DNA of 64,000 bases, taken from contig CM073196.1 of NCBI GenBank assembly GCA_037042915.1, positions 2,356,001 through 2,420,000 of the forward strand. Reading direction: 5' to 3'. Under the pieces are notes generated by a model. It did no database searches and was not told the origin of the DNA. It worked only from the letters and a program-made list of their open reading frames with translations. Positions 12,008-24,677 of this stretch are shown piece after piece. The DNA comes from Auricularia sp. M13. Lineage: Eukaryota > Basidiomycota > Agaricomycetes > Auriculariales > Auriculariaceae. Position 1 is the first letter of the stretch. Each line of letters begins with the position of its first letter. Position numbers and translations under genes: made by a program.

Positions 12008-15000
12008 CTACAGTACTCGCTGGCGTCCGTAAATCTGCGTCAATAATCCCACCATTCCGCCATCGGCGAGCTCCTCGAGTTCCTGCCTCTCCTGGTACGA
12101 CTGTTCCGGCGCTGTCCGGTCCGCGAGGTGACCACCACGCGTCCGGACATCATCAACGTACGAATCTCCAAGCTCGCTTCCAACACCGCCGTCGGGCGCG
12201 CGGTCTGATTGCGGAATGCGCGGCATGGGCTGTGGAATGCTCATGCTGGATGTATCTGCCTGGGATGTTTCGATGACCGGAATGGTCTGCCGTCGCCTCG
12301 CAGCAGCAGCGTTCATAGACTGCTGCAAAGCCCGGTCGTAATCCTGTGCACGGTCCGCGACAGAGCGGGGCATGACGTGACTTGCACCCTGCGCATAAGG
12401 GTATGGGTGGCCATAGCCGAAGACCATGTCCCCCGAGTCTAGCTTTCGTCCTCGCGAGGTAGACCGTCCATGACCAGCATTTATATCCGCATTGAGATTC
12501 GCAAGCCGTGAAAGATATAACGAACCCGTAGGATCGGTCGGGTTCCAGTCGGGATTGGCTGCCTGCACACGGTGTTAGTCCAGTTCACGCCAGTCCAAAG
12601 AATCAGAATACCTTAAAGTTGAGAAAACTCTTCTCCATCTTGCCTTCCTTCGACATGAGCCGCTCGTCCGCGGCCTCCGATGGCGCGCCGAACTGCACAT
12701 TTCCGTGCCGCTTGAAATTGAATTCCGCAAAACTGCAGACGAATCCGAGGCCGTCGACGTGGACCGTGAACTCGCGAAAGAAGTCGACGATGGCGGGCGC
12801 GCACGTCGGAAGCGAGTACCAGAGAATGAACGGCGTGACGACGACGGAGAGGAGCTCGACGGCAAATATCTTGATCTTCATGTCGAAGAGCGCGCCGAAT
12901 TCCTCGTGTACCTTCTGCGAATGCAACATGCCTTTCCACTCGTTGGGCATGTAATGCGTATACCGGATAACATCGCGCATCAGCACTTCGGGGTCGAAGA
13001 CGCGATTCTTCTCGGGGACCATGCCTCGCGCCACGGCGAGGATCGAACCGCAGACCCCAAGGTAGAAGAATACGGTCCGGTGAGGGGTGATCTCGAAGTT
13101 GAGGAAGAGGTCTGGGTCGGCGATAGTCGCGACCAAGAGCACAGCAGCGAAGGAGCCAGCAATGAAAGCAACAAACCTTGAAGACGAGGATGTTAAGTGA
13201 TAATCTACCATGCATTGTGGAGAACGCACCTCGAAAGCAGCGCAACTTGCTCCTTGGGAAACTGGTTAATATAGACATTGGCAATGGGGTACGACAAGCT
13301 GAGTCGGCGGTTGAACAGATGCGGCAGCTCGTTGAACTCGCGGAATTTCCATTCGGCATACGCTGTATATTTGCGACCGCCAATTGAGGACGGGTTCTTG
13401 TGGTATTCCTGTGGCAATGCGTCAGCAAGGAAAGCGTAGAAATGCCACAGTTACAAACCTCGAAATAACGGAAGAAGGAATACATCAAGAGATATAGGAC
13501 AATGAAGGGCACGAATAACGCATTCAGAATGCCCATGAAGATGAAACGTCGTTTCAGCCTGTAGCGACATCAGTGCATCGCATATATGGATTAAGTGGTC
13601 CAAGAGACTAACTGTTCAATGAGCACTTTCCTATTCTTCTCCTTGAGGAAAACCTTGCGCACTCTCCCTTCATGGTCAAACAGATAACCCAAGAGACAGA
13701 AGCGCAAATTCCACTCCAGCGCTTTCGTCAAGAGGATAGATCTTTGATTCTCGTCTATATGCAAGCGCGTAGCGATGAATGGCGGCAGAGGTATCCGGAA
13801 ATCCAACAATTCCTTGTTGAACAGTGCGATGAGATAGTTCTCTTGCCGCATGATACGATTGGCTACGTCGTGAGCATCGAGCTTTGCTGTCGGCGCTGCA
13901 TAATCTGGGTCTCCCGAGTTGGAGGCAATCGCGGTAAGCGGGTTCGACTCGCGGATGCGACCAATGCGGCGAACAATCTCGGGCCAGGATATCGTCTGAA
14001 TATCAACCTTCCAACTGGAGTGAGCTTGTTGTAGCAGGGCGGAACGACTTACGTACTTCGGGTATCTCTAGTAGGTGGGCGTAGAAGCGGTGCATGTGCA
14101 GGAGATCCAGGAACTCGAAGCCAAACTTGACGACTTGCCATACAAAAAACGCGCCGAAGGTAAGAAAGAACAGCCAGGTGAAGCCCGAGAATCTGTAATG
14201 AAATAAGTCATGTTGGTTTTAGTGGAAGATATTCCTAACCTCGAGACACAGCGGTCGACAACTACGTCGGACAGGTGCTTTGTGCCCTCATGACGGAGTC
14301 GGCGGTAGTCGACACATCCTAGCAAGAACGTTGAAAATGCAATGACAAATCCAACCGTTCTATACAGAGAATGAGGTTACGAAGGCAGCGCGATGAAGAT
14401 GCAGAAGCGCGTACAGAAGGTTGAGCAGCCGCGCAAGCGCAATGCAGTAGATTCCTTTCCCTTCGTAATATGCGTAAACCTGCAGACCGATCCTGTTCAG
14501 ACACCACTGCCTGGCAATCTAGAACGACGCACACACTTGTTGAAGATAGGCATCGAGATTGTATACGTTGACCCAGTCCCACAGCGCTCGCTCCCGAGCG
14601 TCTAAGCCAGCCATGCCATTCCGCCTCTGTTGTGGCGTTGATGGCGACTGTGCGCCTGAACGCCGCGCTGGGTCGACGGCATGCGTAGTAGGCAATAAGG
14701 ATGGCCCTGGCTGTTGTTTGTTGCCGCGCGCGGGCTGGCTAGCACGGCGTGACTTGGGTGGCGGCGCGCGGACAGGCGGCGCGCTGGGCGTGGCCTCAAT
14801 CATGAAGCTCTGTGGGACTTCGCCATCAGAGGAGTCGTTATCGTCGTCGTCGTCGACGTTCCGGCCGTGATGGGCGCCAAAGGACACGCGTCTACTGCTG
14901 GAAGGGTTATGGGTCGTCGAAGCCAAAGGCGTCTCGTCGTCCTCGTCCTGCTCTGGCACGCGGTCGCGGCTGATAGGCAGGTAGCCGCCACGGTAGTGGC

Positions 15001-15073
15001 GACCCATAGGGTTCAGCAGGTTCAGGAATGGCCGCGACGACGACGAGGAGCCATGCAGCCGAGAGTCGTTCAT
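12008..15073 (-). CDS. ATG9: Autophagy scramblase Atg9
   Basis: A multi-spanning lipid scramblase of Golgi-derived vesicles that seeds autophagosomes. The first ~180 residues are disordered and acidic/Ser-rich ([20 protein letters not shown], then [11 protein letters not shown]). The conserved core includes [95 protein letters not shown] (the Atg9 signature), [31 protein letters not shown] and [14 protein letters not shown], followed by [21 protein letters not shown]. The C-terminal tail has [12 protein letters not shown] and a Gln/Arg-rich end. About eight short introns are present. Its stop lies 135 bp from the DSN1 start on the same strand. Identification is firm. Confidence 0.95.
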
Positions 15074-15691
15074 GGCAGAGTGCCAAAGCCCAATCTCTCA
15101 CGGAACCTGCCGCCATGCAGCCAGTGCTGCCCGCATTTGTACGTACTGCGGCAGCAGCGTCTGGAGGTCTCCTCTCCAAGTCCTCACTGCAGACAGATAC
15201 GGGAGAACTCGAAGGACCACGGGGAATAGGCAGTCTCATAATGTGATTCGACCAGCATTTACTACTATATATTGATATATACATCAATACAAGTCTTGGG
15301 AAACCACCGAGACGGCAAAAAGAAAAAGTGTCGCAGGTGAGCGCAGGCAGGCAGAACAAGGAGTGAAACAACGCGTTTCAGTCGGAGAATGTGCGTGATG
15401 GTTGGGGAATTTGGTTCCGAGCGCGGACCTCGATTCTTCGCCGAGCACCCTAAGCCTTTGCGCGCCCGGACATTTCGTGTTGGATCAGACGCAGGCGCCG
15501 CCGCGAGTGAACGGGACCGAGCACGACGCGTCGAGTGGGAGGCCGGACCTGATATGGCTCATAGGGACGTGCAGTCCTCGCCGCCACGCCGTCTATACTC
15601 GTTTCGAACCTCGCCGTCGCGCAAGCCCCGGCAAGCCCTCGCCCCTCTGCAGCCCAACCTCCGCCGGCTGCCCTCGCGCACTCAGCTAGCC
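15074..15691. other. Divergent intergenic region, ATG9 / SAP-kinase
   Basis: About 620 bp between the ATG9 start and the first plausible kinase ATG. It contains an AT-rich patch with tatatattgatatataca at about 15266-15284, a candidate TATA region roughly 200 bp upstream of ATG9. The rest is GC-rich and open in one frame, but I see no recognisable product. Confidence 0.4.
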
Positions 15692-18600
15692 ATGGCGCCC
15701 CTCAAGGACCGCGACGCCGACTACCAAGTGGGCGCAAAACGGAAGCGGGTTCCTTCCGGCACCGAGAACTACCACCCGCCCCATAGAACCCAGCGCTCGG
15801 TGTCTAGAAACAGATACAAACGGCAGAAACAGCTTCGGAAAGCGAGCGCAGCGCCGATATGGAGGTCGACGACGAGCAGTGGCAACCCGACCCGGCTTCC
15901 GAGCACGACACCGACGATGACGACGAGCCGCAGCTCGACTCCTGTGCGTCCCTCTTCCAACTGCATCTACCGCTCTGACCAGCTTGCGATTACCTGTAGC
16001 GGACGACTTCTGGATCAACTCTGCCCCTGCAAGCAAGCTTTCTCGTCTTCGGCGCGCCGAACTTATCCGTCTCGCGGGCGTCGCCGGCATTGAAGACGAA
16101 ATCGACGGCTTGACAAAGCCGCAGATAGCAGAGGCCATAGTAGAGGCACGCGATACAGATTCGGTACCACCCACGCCGGGTGCCCATGAACCACCCGCGT
16201 CCCCGTCATCCGACGACGGCAATGACGGCGGCGGGGAAGAAACCGACGCTGTTAACGGCCGATATCCCCTTGGTCGGCGCTCCACCGATCCAGCCCTCAC
16301 TAATCGGAATTTCCGTCCGCTGAAAGGTCGTTCGTTTTCGCTCGGACTGTTGCATGCAAATGGCAACGGCACAGGCAAGACGCGCCCTCGTGTCATCAGC
16401 AGGACACCCAACGGCTTTGGTACACGGTGCGTGATTTTTATGTGCAAACAATCCTCATATCCTCACTCGAGCGTAGGCGGTACGCGTCGCAAAACAATCT
16501 TGGTCTATGGCGCTCGTCTCCGTCACAGTCTGTCCTTTCCCGCGTTGCGCCTCCATCTCCTCCAGCGACCCGCACTCGCCTTCGCGATACGCGCAAGACG
16601 AATGGCAAACATGTCGGATTCAAAGACGACGTTGAAGCTATCGTGACGACTGAGGAAGAGGACGAGGGAGAGGAGTTTGCTGTCGAAAATACGCCCATGC
16701 CTCGCCGCACAATGCAGGCACTCAAACTGCCCGACGCGCAACCGAGCCCGCGCCGACTCCGCTCCAAGGCGAAGAGCACAGAATCATCGGATTCCCGTCG
16801 CCGTGCATCGTCGGACTCTGGTCATCGTGGATCTTCGGACGGTGGTGTGCGTCGACTCCCAAAGCGCAAAGCCAAGGACAAGATTGGAACAATGGCGGAA
16901 TCTGACACGAACGACGAGGAGGATTTGGAGGAAGAGGGGACAGTAACAGAGGAGGACCAGCCGTTGGCAGAGGAGGTGGATCAACTTGAATCCTCGCGTT
17001 CTCCATCACCCCCGAAAACCCCTGCGAAAGGTCGTGGTCGTCGTGGCCGTCGCCGTGCTAGTCCTCTCAGCAATAGTTCGCCCTCGCATTCGCCGCCGGA
17101 GACCGCCAAGAGACGCTTGCGACCGCGCGGTGCTCAAACCTACACGCCTCCTAGCGACGGTGACGATGAAGAGGAGGAAGAGGTTGAGCCGCAACACGAC
17201 CCAGAACAGATGGACGAAGACTCTGAACTCAGTGTTGCTGAGTCAGCGGAGGATGGAGAAGAGCAGGACGGGATGGACGAGGGTGACGAAGATGACGAGG
17301 AAGCTCCAGCTGTCAAGGTGCTGCGCAACGGCAAAACCGTCGGCGACGTGGCTATGGAGGACGAGGAAGAGACTGTGGAGGAGAGTGATGAAGTCGCTAC
17401 GGACGAGACTGCTGACAGCGAAGACGTGGAGGAAGATGGCGATACGTCCATGGAAGAAGGTTTGCCGAATCGACCTGAGTTCATCTTCGTCTGCTCATCC
17501 CATCTAGACATCGACCTCGAGGGAGCTACCGCCAAGTCCCTAACTCGTCTGCGGCGAGACGACCTCGTTCGGATGTGTGAAACGCGCGATTTGGATGTGG
17601 ACGGTACCAAGCCGCAACTCGTAGGCGCCCTTCTCCAATGGGTAAGCGGAACCCTTATTGCCCAATGTCCATCAGCGGATTCTTTACTCAACTTGTTCTC
17701 TTCCTTCTTCCTTCCAATGCAGCGCGAACGCCAGCAATCCGTCCACTGCCCTTCTTCTACTTCGACCGCACGGCCTCCGTCGACGGCAAGGGAGAACCTA
17801 CCCCGCGCGCGCAAGCACGGCAAGCAGGGCAAGGGGTCGACACCCGTTCTCCTGCGGGACAAGCACGCCCACACGGACGAGCCACGCACACCGCCTGTGT
17901 CGAGTGGTGAGCGAGCCAAGACTATCGGAGGCCACAAGGAGGAAGGCGAGCTCGAACTTGACCTGGAGAGTCTCGGTCTCGAGGATCGCGAGATTCCTCC
18001 CGACAAGTTGGTCAAGATGGAGAAGATTGGCAGCGGCGGCTTCAAGGAGTATGTGGCATTCGGTGGTGCTCCTCTCCGACCAGTTGTTAACCAAACTTTG
18101 ACAGTGTTTTCATTGGCAAGCTGCGTGGACGCATGAAAGTGGCTATCGCGGAGTTCCGAGGGCAGCTCAGTGCAAGTACGTCCTAATTGCATCTCGGTGA
18201 CAATTGCATTGCTCAATATTTGCAGTGGATATCAAGGAGTTGAAGCTTCTGAGCGACTTCGACCATCCCAATGTCGTTCGCTTCGTATGTTTTTGCCCTG
18301 AACACTGCGTGACTTTCGCTGATGGCATTTCCAGTTGGGCGTCAGCATCCCTGAAAATACCAGGGACACGCCAGTCGCTATGGTCTCCGAGCTGTGTTCC
18401 AACGGCGACCTTTTCGATTATATCCGCAACGTGCAAGCACCTTCCCTCATCAAGGTTCTCAACATTGCTCTCGATATTGCTCGCGGAATCGAGTACCTCC
18501 ACACTCGGAAACCTTCTGTCATCCACCGCGACTGCAAGTCTTCAAATATCCTCATCACCTCGAAAGGAACCGCGAAGATCGCCGATTTCGGCCTTGCGAA

Positions 18601-19078
18601 GGTCAAGCAGTCTACACGTTCCATGGTTGTCAGCCTGGTGGGCACGGTCAACTGGCAGGCTCCCGAGTTATGGCATCCGCATCCGAAGTACAACCACAAG
18701 GTCGACGTTTTCTCCTGCGGCATGGTCTATTGGGAGATGCTGCAATGGCACCTTCCGCAGAAGAAATTTCCTTGGGAGGTCAGCAGTTCATTACTTTCGA
18801 CTTGCACGTATTGACAGGATTTCAGGGAATGAATGAACACGCTATCTATGATCTTGTGGGTGCGAAGAAACAACGGTACGAGGTCAATTCCCACGGTCGC
18901 CTCCATTACTCACCTGTCTACGATTTGTAGCCCTTCTGTCGCGGGCATGCGTAAGCAATGGTGCCCCGAGCTTGTGGACCTCATGGAGCGCATGTGGGCA
19001 CAAGATCCAGGCGACCGGCCGACCATGACCGAGGTCGTTCGCCAACTGGAGGCTATCATACGGCAGTACAAACCGTAA
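15692..19078 (+). CDS. TKL-type protein kinase with two SAP-like domains
   Basis: A long nuclear-looking N-terminus is followed by a kinase domain. The first SAP-like motif (LSRLRRAELIRLAG, about 16045-16140) and the second (LTRLRRDDLVRMCETRDLDV then GTKPQLVGALLQW, about 17537-17641) are helix-turn-helix folds that bind AT-rich DNA in other proteins. Between them lies a very acidic, Ser/Arg-rich disordered stretch with KRK and RRGRRR patches. The kinase follows: IGSGGF (P-loop), VAIAEF where VAIK is expected, HRDCKSSN (catalytic loop), DFGLAK, WQAPE, DVFSCG and DRPTM. The beta-3 lysine is therefore replaced by Ala in this alignment. The start is uncertain: ATG 15692 is preferred, but the frame changes near 15800-15840 without a clean intron, so ATG 15859 is an alternative. 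In vivo role is unknown. Confidence 0.78.
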
Positions 19079-19410
19079 TCGGCCACGTCCCTGTTTCGTG
19101 TGCTTTTACATACTCTATGTCTTTATCTTTGCCTGCTCTGTTGCTTTGTCTGACGGTTTCGTTCTCGCCACCTTCGTCCTTGGTCATAGCAGCGAATAGT
19201 CGTCTGTAACCCTGCATTTGCCTTCCCCTCGCATCATTGTATTCTATCACGATCGACAAGAGCTTTCTGCCTGCATACTTTTCGCCCACCCGTGTGCGGT
19301 ACGTAACGAGAACATGGAGGGTGACCTATAAGGCCGAGACATTCAGGCAACGGTAACCCGTGCGCTCCGTTCCCCGTCCCTCTCTGTCAGCCCACCATCG
19401 TGTTGTCTTC
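19079..19410. other. Intergenic, SAP-kinase 3' end to aminotransferase promoter
   Basis: About 330 bp, pyrimidine-rich. No reading frame or RNA gene is recognised. It should hold the kinase 3'UTR and the aminotransferase promoter. Confidence 0.35.
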
Positions 19411-21200
19411 ATGCAGGCTGGCTGTCCAAACCTGTCTCACCATCTCTCGCGCGAGGGTCGGGATCGTCTTCCGAATCCGATGAAGCACATCTGGACGTGA
19501 GCCGTGCACTTGCTTCGCGTCGAATTTGCCAATCGTAGAAACGTTTCCCGCAGGCGTATTGCAAAGCGACCTGGAATGGTTTCCCTGGCGAACGGGGAAC
19601 CTCATCCCCAGCTATTCCCAATCTCGCGGCTCGATGTGCAAGTCCCTGCAGTCACGGACATTGGCGTCGTGGCCAAAGTCCTGGACGGTACTGCTCCCCA
19701 GCAAGTGTTAACTTCTCAAAAGGGTTCCGATTCTGCGATCGATCTTGCTGTGGCACTCCAATACTCGAGTGGTGTGGGTTGCGCCGATACTATCCGTCGC
19801 ATTCAAGAGCTCAACACCGTTCTACATGCACCTCATCACAACAATGTGGTGCTAACGCTTGGAAATGCTGACGGCGTGAGTAAATGTTTTCGCTTGCTTG
19901 GCGATAGTGGAGATACGTTCCTTATCGAGGCGTTTTCATTCCCTGGCAAGATTTTCTGCTTGCGGCGAAGATAACTATTAATGAAGAGTCTCATCAGGAC
20001 TGATCAATGCACCACTTGCCCAGGGAATTCGTTGGGCGCCGCTGGAGATGGATGCACAGGGAATTATCCCCGAGGAAATGGAGCGCGTATTGCGCACCTG
20101 GAACACGGAGACCCAAGGCAAGCGTCCGCATGTGTTGTACACCATCCCGTGAGCCCGAAATGCCATGCATCGTCGAAGAGGTGGCTGAGCAACATGCAGG
20201 GTTGGCCAGAACCCTACTGGCAGTTGCCTCAGTCTGGAGCGACGGACGAAGATATACGAACTCGCGCAGAAATATGACCTAATTATCCTCGAAGATGGTA
20301 CGCATGCTTGAGACCGATTTCGGTGACCTCTGATGCTGACCCGGGACAAAAGATCCATATTTCTTCCTGCAGTATTCATCAGGGGCAAAGAATTTGTTGG
20401 ATTCGTTCGTAGATACGCTGTCGCCCACATTCTCGCGCATGGATGTGGAAGGACGTGTCATCAGGATTGATACGTTCGTGACAGCCAGCATCTTCGTTGA
20501 CTTTCTGGCTGACCAGCTCCCAGATTCAGCAAAACACTGGTTCCGGGCATGCGCTTGGGGTGGATCACCTGCAACTCGATGTTCGCCGAGAAGCTACTCC
20601 TTTTAACCGATTCCACGACCCAGCATGCCAACGGTTTGTCGCAAGCCGTGGTTTGCGAATTGTTGACAGAGAAGAGAGGCTGGGGCATCCATGGCTTTCT
20701 AACGTGGGCACAGAGCCTGCGCGACGAGTACCAAAGGCGCAGAGACTTCTTCATGACACTGCTTGAGGTTCACGTCCTCTCCACTGGGCGCGCAAGGACG
20801 TATCTGCCAGAGGCTGGAATGTTCTTCTGGATCGAAGTGCTCCTGGAACAGCACCCACGGTACGAAAGGAGACAGCTCGAGAATGGCGCAGCAACTGGGC
20901 AATTCAGTGACAACACGCTGGAGTTAATGGACGAGTGCGCCGATTTCGTATTTGACAGTGGCCTGGCAATTATGCCCGCCGCCCAATTCGCCATCCTGCC
21001 GCGCCATCGTGTGCATGACGCAAGTTCCGAGCAGGCAGACATGTACCCAAAGGTACGCAATAAGCGAGGCTGGTACAATTGCTGATATCCGGGTGCAGGG
21101 TTTGAATCACTTCAGAGCCACTTTCGCCGGAGCAGATGAGGTTATGGAGAAAGGTTTGAAGATTTTGGGTGCTGCGTTGTCGGCGTTTTTCAAAGCATGA
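19411..21200 (+). CDS. PLP-dependent aminotransferase, Aro8 / kynurenine-aminoadipate type
   Basis: A fold-type I class I/II aminotransferase of the branch that acts on aromatic amino acids, kynurenine and 2-aminoadipate. The N-terminus reads SHHLSREGRDRLPNPMKHIW, then RPGMVSLANGEPHP, a family hallmark. Further motifs are LGNADGVSK (phosphate-binding region), YTIPVGQNPTG (with the N-P-x-G), ILEDDPYFFLQ (the Asp that pairs with the PLP ring nitrogen), and DTFSKTLVPGMRLGW carrying the Schiff-base lysine. The codons for that motif are joined across an intron with a GTTCGT donor at about 20474. About six introns are present. The stop codon lies only 33 bp from the stop of the convergent gamma-tubulin complex gene. 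Exact substrate cannot be read from sequence; a 2-aminoadipate role in lysine synthesis or an aromatic role are both possible. Confidence 0.85.
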
Positions 21201-21233
21201 TTAGAGTGGGGCACTGCGCCGTAGAAATAGACA

Positions 21234-24200
21234 TTAGCTTTCCTGGGTTTTGTCGACAGCTCGTCTCCACCAGCCGCTACCATCCAAGCGCTGCAGGAAC
21301 TGGGACATATCGGAATGTAAGTCGTGTGGGTCTACGACAAACCCATGTCGCCTCCTCCATTCACCATCCATGTGATTACCATTGAGTTTAGAACGGGATT
21401 TCTCGCCTAAGGAACGAACCAGGGCAACCTGCATTGTATTAGAATACATCGAAAGCAAGCAATGGGGTACATACAAGTCGGATCATAGACTTTGTGAAAC
21501 GTTGGTGGATATCCTCCAGTTCTTGTGCGCCAAGGATGTCAGCCAGATCTCGGTTTGTGACGCGGACCACCAGGCGACCAAAATCGAGGACTGCAGTCAT
21601 GCAATCGCGAAGAGCCTCGCCTGCCGCAGCTTGTTTCGACCGCAACAAACAGCCAGCAAGAATCTGGTCGAGCACGGCAGAGTGGTACTCGGCGAGTGCA
21701 AAGACGTCCATAGCAGTGTCCAGCCCACCATCTTTATTCTCGGTTTGCGATATGTGAGTGCGCAAACTCTCCACGTTGGCCAAAAGGCGATCGAAGCGTT
21801 TGCCGATAGCAACATCGAAGACGTAGCCGGAAAGAGCTGATATGAACGTTTGGGCCTGGAAGCAGAAGAGCGACAGCAACTTTCTCGTAGGCGGAAGAAG
21901 AGTGAAGACCGGCGTATCCGCCGTATGCGCTCTGGAATTCGCACACTGGTGGATGATTCGGCACACCTCTTCGACTTGGGCGGATGTGAGAATTTCGCTG
22001 ATGACATGGCTTCATGTACGTACTGCGAAGGAGCCTCAAAAGAAACGCGAAGACGCGCTGATATTTGGACATGATCTCGGACGAGAGCACAACTTGATCC
22101 AGGGGGTGTGGTGGACGGTATACGAGGTAAAGGAAGTCCAGAGCTCTACACTAGCGGTCAGTAAAGAGATGCCTGACACCAGCACGACGCTTACTCGAGA
22201 CCTGGCGAATCCATCAGCTATGGTCTGAAAGTACGTGCGGCAATCCGGGCTTACGGTCAGGATTAAACCAGCCCTCAGTGACGGCGGTGTCGGGTATCTC
22301 CCTTAAACCGAATCCAGTCTGGCTTCCGCCTGGCGCCAGATATCTGCGGTAGGGTCGTCGCCGTGGGAGTGGTCTGAATCATCCAATGCATCCACAATAA
22401 CCCGGCGCAGAGAAAAGCTGATGTCCGCCGCTCCGGGCGGCCAGTCACTATGTGCGATACAGAAACCTCCCAACTTGAGAGCGACGCCGTGTACCTTGGA
22501 GTCATCCTGCGGCTGTTCGCTCCGATGCACAGTTCTCCGGCGGAACTGGAGTATCCCTCCAGCAGGCGTCGCTGACTGCTCATAAGAATCGGTGAACAGC
22601 GCAGCGACCAAGTGGGACTTGAAGCTATGTCCCGTCATCAGGAGGTAGTCGCGCATGATTGTCAGATGGGCGTGCAAGTTGGATGACTCCAAGAAGAGCG
22701 ACAAGAGACGCAAAGATAGCATGCGTGAGTGGTCCAAGACAGGCTGCAATGTCCGTGAGGCGATGTACTCTAGACTAGGCGTCGCGGCAGAGAACGTGTC
22801 TGGGAACGCTGCAATAAAGTTCACCAGTTCGCGGGGAAGTTGGGACATGGAGAAGGAAACTCCATTCACGTTCGCGGTGAATGCGTGCGATCCAGGCTCC
22901 ATGTCAAATACCCGCAATGCAGCAAGTGGTGCAGGGTAAGGATTCTGCTCGGATGTCAAGGGCAAAGGTAGGTCTGCTTTGATTGACCAGGGAATGGTTG
23001 GCGACGGTGCCAGGTCGCTGTTGTCCGCTTCAGCCTGATCGGCCCATTGCCACCGGCATTGCGCGTTAGTATCTGAGGTCGCAAGATCAACATTTGCCGA
23101 CTGCAAGATGCGTAATGAACGACGAGCGAGAGGGATGGCTGTAACCAAATCCGCAGGCACGAAAGCTGCAAAAACTTGATTATCGTTGGTATCGCTGCTG
23201 GATGCGTCGGCCTCGTCCTGGTCTGCCTCCCCGTCCGTAGGATCCAACGTTAAGTAGTCGGCAGGCAGCTTCATGGGCTCCGTGTCCGATGTCAAAGGCG
23301 GTTTCAGCATTCCCACCCTCTCTTCGAGCCCAGCCAGATATGATCGCGAGGCGGTTTGAAGGATATATGCACAGTTGGCGAGTACGGGCTTTGATGCGCA
23401 CGACTCCACAAGGCCCAGCAGATTTTGGTATAGGTGGGACAATAGATTGATGTCTGATGCTGGTAAAGGTTGATAAGGAGGGCGTTTCGTTATGTCCTGA
23501 GTGAAGGTGAGTTCAGCACTTGGCGCTGGAGCAGTACTCACTCGATTGCACAATTGTGCTACTGCTTCCAATATTTCTGCTGCTTCCTGGTAATAAAACC
23601 ATATGCTTGCTAGGCGGTTGGTCGCGTAAGGGTGGGGAGCACCAAGGGATATCTTCAGGTAAGTTAACGTCGCCTCTAGGCCATGCAAGAATTCATGGAA
23701 GGTAGGAGGCTGTCGCCTAAGATTACTTCAGATTTCAATCGGGCTAGTAAATACAGCAGTGCTTACGATGTTCTCATTGCATCAACCATCGTCTCAAGGC
23801 GCCGTAATAATGACCCAGTATTCAGAAATCTGTCCAGCAAGCTGCAGCATTATGAGAAAACTAGAGGAACAAAGCGACACAATACAAGAACCTTTGCGAA
23901 GATACAGCATCGATTCCCTCGACTCGAAGCTCGCCTATGCGATAGCCATTGTCTTGGATGTAGAACACTTCCAGGGAATCGTCCCACAGAAACAGCTCGG
24001 ACGAGCACCCAGTTAACAACGCAGGAAGATGAAGAGATATGCGAGAAGGCGAAACCGAATGTTGTGCGCCCACACCACCCGCAATACTGACGAACGTCAG
24101 CTCAAGGACGCGCTATCACAACTTGTACACACTGATAGAGAACAGCATCGAAATGGAGAGCTGAGAGCTCAGAGACAAAAGCTGGCGAAACTGGGTCACG

Positions 24201-24580
24201 TAATTCGGGCCAACGTAATGCGTCCCATGTAAGAAGGGCATTCTGCGTCTGTCAGGGAGAGATAATACCACCCACGAGACCCGCACCTTGCGCACGACTG
24301 GCGGAGCGGTCAAGGCTCGTTCCCAGAGACCATCCAGGCTGGAGTCCACAGGACGGAGCTCAGGGGTGATACCTGATTTGGGTTCTTGGGCTTGCCATGT
24401 CCTCGAGGGTAGGTTGCGGACGCGTTCTGCGCTACGAATGGCAGCGATGATAGGGTCGACGGGTTCGTGTTCTTCGTCGAGCTGGAAGACAAAGTTGTAC
24501 TTGGAGCTGATAGCCTCCAAAGCGGGTAGCGGCTCCAATGGGGCAACCACAGGCGGTAATGGAAGGAAATGAGCAGACAT
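21234..24580 (-). CDS. Gamma-tubulin complex component (GCP5/GCP6-like)
   Basis: A Spc97/Spc98-family (grip-domain) protein of the gamma-tubulin ring complex that nucleates microtubules at spindle pole bodies. The start ATG at 24578-24580 gives MSAHFLPLPPVV. An N-terminal grip1 half includes ELFLWDDSLEVFYIQDNGYR, then a long exon (22303-23688) with helices and an acidic insert rich in Asp/Ser (DGEADQDEADASSSD). The grip2 half has MRDYLLMTGHSF, then SGYVFDVAIGKRFDRLL, FALAEYHSAVLDQILAGCLL, and a Trp-rich C-terminal end. The insert between conserved blocks, and weak match to GCP2/3/4 as I remember them, favour a GCP5/6-type subunit, but the subtype is not certain. It is divergent from the phosphotransferase gene with only 97 bp between start codons. 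Confidence 0.82.
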
Positions 24581-24677
24581 GTGGAGTGGCAGGGTGCAAG
24601 ACGTGTGATGTGAACTCCGCACACGCGCCGGACCCTTAGGCTTGCCTTCTTCCTCTTCGCACACATCTCTTCTTGAA

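Noticed and set aside
13935-13960. GGTTCGACTC-like tRNA B-box
   Set aside because: Lies inside ATG9 exons and has no cloverleaf around it.
17140-18216. Ser-rich minus-strand frame opposite the SAP-kinase
   Set aside because: Ser runs are the reverse reading of Asp/Glu codons in the acidic kinase linker.
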